A stretch of DNA of 64,000 nucleotides from NCBI GenBank assembly GCA_947053345.1, contig CAMRSM010000022.1, positions 1 to 64,000 on the forward strand. Direction: 5' to 3'. The notes below the pieces were generated by a model. That model was not told the DNA's origin. It made no database searches and saw only the letters and a program-made list of their open reading frames with translations. Below are positions 62,188 through 64,000 of the stretch, one piece after another (position 1 is the stretch's first letter; every line of letters begins with the position of its first letter). Origin of the DNA: an uncultured Lachnospiraceae bacterium (GTDB taxonomy: Bacteria; Bacillota; Clostridia; Lachnospirales; Lachnospiraceae). The position numbers were made by a program, and so were the translations under genes.

Positions 62188-63717
62188 ATGGAAAATGAAT
62201 TTGAAAACATCCCGAAGGAGCTGTTTGAGTTTGCACAGCTGAATGAGGTTTTACATGATAAAAAAATGGATACAAAGGCAAGGGGCTATTTTGCCGATGC
62301 ATTCCTGCGTTTCAAGAAAAACAAGTCATCCGTGGTGGCGGCAGTGATCATTGCGTTCCTGGTTCTTTTTTCCATCGTCTCGCCGCTGATCTCCCCTTAT
62401 ACGATCAACGATAAGGACGGGATTTATCAGAATTACCCGCCCTATGTCGAGGGATTTGCGGAGAAGGGCAGCGGCATCCTAAACGGCGGCAAGGTCTTGG
62501 CGAGCCAGAATGAGGAAGCGCTTGACAAATGGAAGGCGGTTGCCAAGGAGACCGGCATGGATCCGGTGAACGGCATTGTCGGTACGGAGGAAGTGGAATC
62601 CAAGCACCGCGGGCAGACGGTCATCTCGAAATACTACAAGCTTGAGCTCAACCAGTATTATGCGGTCGGTATCCGCACGCAGACGTTCTCTTATGAGGAA
62701 TTTGCGGATATCCAGCGTTTCCAGGATGAGACCGGCATTCAGGTAATCTATCCTTGGGTGGAGGCGAAGGATATCGAGAACATCACGGATGCTTCAATCT
62801 GGTACAAGGTTAAGGATGCGAAGGGCACGGCCTTAAAGGACGCAAATGGGGACTGGATTCCGGCGTATTCATCCAATTCCGAGATCGAGGGCGCTCCGTA
62901 CACAAGCCACCGAATCGACGGTGACCCGGGCACATGGATTTACAGTGTGCGCAAATCCGGGGCGGTTTCGTGCCGGTTCAGCTACTATAATTATTACATT
63001 TATAAAAACGGCCATGCGCCGCACTATCTTTTCGGCACAAATGTCATGGGGCAGGATATGTTCATGGCAATCGGCGTTGGGGCAAGGTTTTCGCTTCTGT
63101 TCGCAGTCATGGTATCCGCGATCAACCTTTTTATCGGCACGATTTATGGCGCGATCCAGGGGTATTACGGCGGCAAGATTGACCTTGTGCTTGACCGCAT
63201 CGCGGATGTCTTAAGCGGCCTGCCGTTCATTGTGTGCGTGACGCTCTTCCAGCTGCATCTGTCCAACAAGGTCGGGGTTGTCCCGTCGTTCTTGTTTGCC
63301 TACGTGCTGACGGGCTGGATCGGTATGTCGGCACTTGTGAGAAAGCAGTTTTACCGTTTTAAAGGGCAGGAGTATGTCCTGGCGGCGAGGACGCTCGGGG
63401 CTTCTGACAAACGCCTGATGTTTAAGCATATTTTCCCGAATTCGCTCGGCACGATCGTTACAAGCTGCGCACTCGTCATTCCGAGTGTCATCAGTTCGGA
63501 GACCAATATGACATACCTTGGCATCGTAGACCTGTCGAGCTTTGCGGGGACAACGATCGGAACCCTGATGTCACAGGGGCAGTCCGTGGCGACGACATCG
63601 CCGCACGCGATGGTGTTCCCGTCGATTTTTATCTCGCTTTTGCTGATCTCGTTCAACCTCTTCGGCAATGGCCTGCGCGACGCGTTTAACCCGTCAACAA
63701 GAGGAATGGAGGATTGA
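62188..63717 (+). CDS. oligopeptide ABC transporter permease (OppC-like) with long loop
   Basis: Second membrane subunit, 509 aa instead of about 300. The extra length is an extracytoplasmic region of about 210 residues between TM1 (residues 48-68) and TM2 (from about 300), which looks folded (VGTEEVESKHRGQTVISKYY ... SAVSCRFSYYNYYIYKNG). The core matches OppC: YLFGTNVMGQDMFMAIGVGARFSL, and the EAA loop ARTLGASDKRLMFKHIFPN. AACGGAGG precedes the ATG. It ends 2 bp before oppD. Confidence 0.92.
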   Translation: MENEFENIPKELFEFAQLNEVLHDKKMDTKARGYFADAFLRFKKNKSSVVAAVIIAFLVLFSIVSPLISPYTINDKDGIYQNYPPYVEGFAEKGSGILNGGKVLASQNEEALDKWKAVAKETGMDPVNGIVGTEEVESKHRGQTVISKYYKLELNQYYAVGIRTQTFSYEEFADIQRFQDETGIQVIYPWVEAKDIENITDASIWYKVKDAKGTALKDANGDWIPAYSSNSEIEGAPYTSHRIDGDPGTWIYSVRKSGAVSCRFSYYNYYIYKNGHAPHYLFGTNVMGQDMFMAIGVGARFSLLFAVMVSAINLFIGTIYGAIQGYYGGKIDLVLDRIADVLSGLPFIVCVTLFQLHLSNKVGVVPSFLFAYVLTGWIGMSALVRKQFYRFKGQEYVLAARTLGASDKRLMFKHIFPNSLGTIVTSCALVIPSVISSETNMTYLGIVDLSSFAGTTIGTLMSQGQSVATTSPHAMVFPSIFISLLLISFNLFGNGLRDAFNPSTRGMED

Positions 63718-63719
63718 TC

Positions 63720-64000
63720 ATGGAAAAAAAGCTTGAAGTAAAAAATCTGGTGATATCCTTCCGTACCTCAAACGGCAAGGTGCAGGCAGTACGAAATATC
63801 AGCTTCGATGTGGCGAAGGGCGAGACGCTCGCGATCGTGGGGGAATCCGGTTCGGGCAAATCCGTTACCTCAAAGGCGGTCTTAGGTATCCTGGCGGGAA
63901 ATTCCATTATCGAGGGCGGTGAGATCATCTATGACGGAAGAGATCTGCTCAAGATCTCGGAGGAGGAATTCCATAAGATCCGCGGGGATAAGATCGCGAT
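63720..64000 (+). CDS. oligopeptide ABC transporter ATP-binding protein (OppD-like), partial
   Basis: The first 93 codons of the first ATPase of the importer; it runs off the window. The start MEKKLEVKNLVISFRT and Walker A GESGSGKSVT (residues about 43-52) match OppD. The ATG is preceded by GGAGG in the oppC end. Confidence 0.9.
   Translation, partial: MEKKLEVKNLVISFRTSNGKVQAVRNISFDVAKGETLAIVGESGSGKSVTSKAVLGILAGNSIIEGGEIIYDGRDLLKISEEEFHKIRGDKIA

Overview
The window reads like chromosomal DNA of an anaerobic, Gram-positive gut-type Clostridia, most likely a Lachnospiraceae with moderate-to-high GC. The supports are strong GGAGG-type ribosome binding sites, consensus sigma-A promoters, a Cys/Gly-rich HCB-type small protein, DUF1653, DUF1836 and DUF3793 proteins, a class III (anaerobic) ribonucleotide reductase, NADP-type glutamate dehydrogenase, a tetrahydrofolate riboswitch and a Tad-like secretion locus of divergent Clostridial type. 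No rRNA, tRNA, CRISPR array, insertion sequence or prophage was seen. Genus cannot be fixed from this sequence alone.

Layout. 0.1-4.7 kb (minus strand): polyamine ABC transporter potA-potB-potC-potD behind an XRE/cupin regulator that has its own promoter and a palindromic operator. 4.9-8.9 kb: aroC, a duplicated Cys/Gly-rich membrane protein, an intracellular-type subtilase, ung. 9.1-14.4 kb: an NrdR-box-controlled nrdD/nrdG pair, then a two-TM protein and a DUF1653 protein. 14.4-19.8 kb (minus): a divergent carbamate kinase, a 105-bp tandem repeat, an O-acetylhomoserine sulfhydrylase-like gene, an orphan acidic protein, nested palindromes, gdhA. 20.2-24.9 kb: membrane EAL phosphodiesterase, exodeoxyribonuclease III, DUF218 protein, ArsR-like regulator.

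25.1-38.1 kb is the most unusual part: a 13-kb, one-direction, tightly packed operon. It has three ParA/MinD-like proteins without a good P-loop, a CpaF-like ATPase, one membrane protein that looks like TadB and TadC joined, two paralogous single-TM proteins, a 53-aa TM peptide, an HEAGH (M50-like) membrane metalloprotease, three small TM/pseudopilin-like proteins and a 1205-aa exported protein. No classical A24 prepilin peptidase or Flp pilin was found here. A ComFB gene and a 60-aa gene lie convergent to its end.

38.6-52.2 kb: DUF1836 gene with a perfect promoter and a long structured leader, YerC/TrpR-like regulator, RlmD/TrmA-type RNA methyltransferase followed by a decayed tail, a GNAT-nucleotidyltransferase fusion, PNPOx-like and GNAT proteins, MazG-like protein, then larE-larB-larC for the nickel pincer cofactor (LarC carries a duplicated His-rich tract), a gene pair behind a sigma-28-type promoter, DUF3793, and a broken transglutaminase-like gene. 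52.2-64 kb: apbE-NusG_II-Gx transporter operon, a MocR/PdxR regulator, a THF-riboswitch-controlled FolT with an extra membrane insertion, and an oligopeptide ABC transporter (oppA-oppB-oppC-oppD) that runs off the end of the window.
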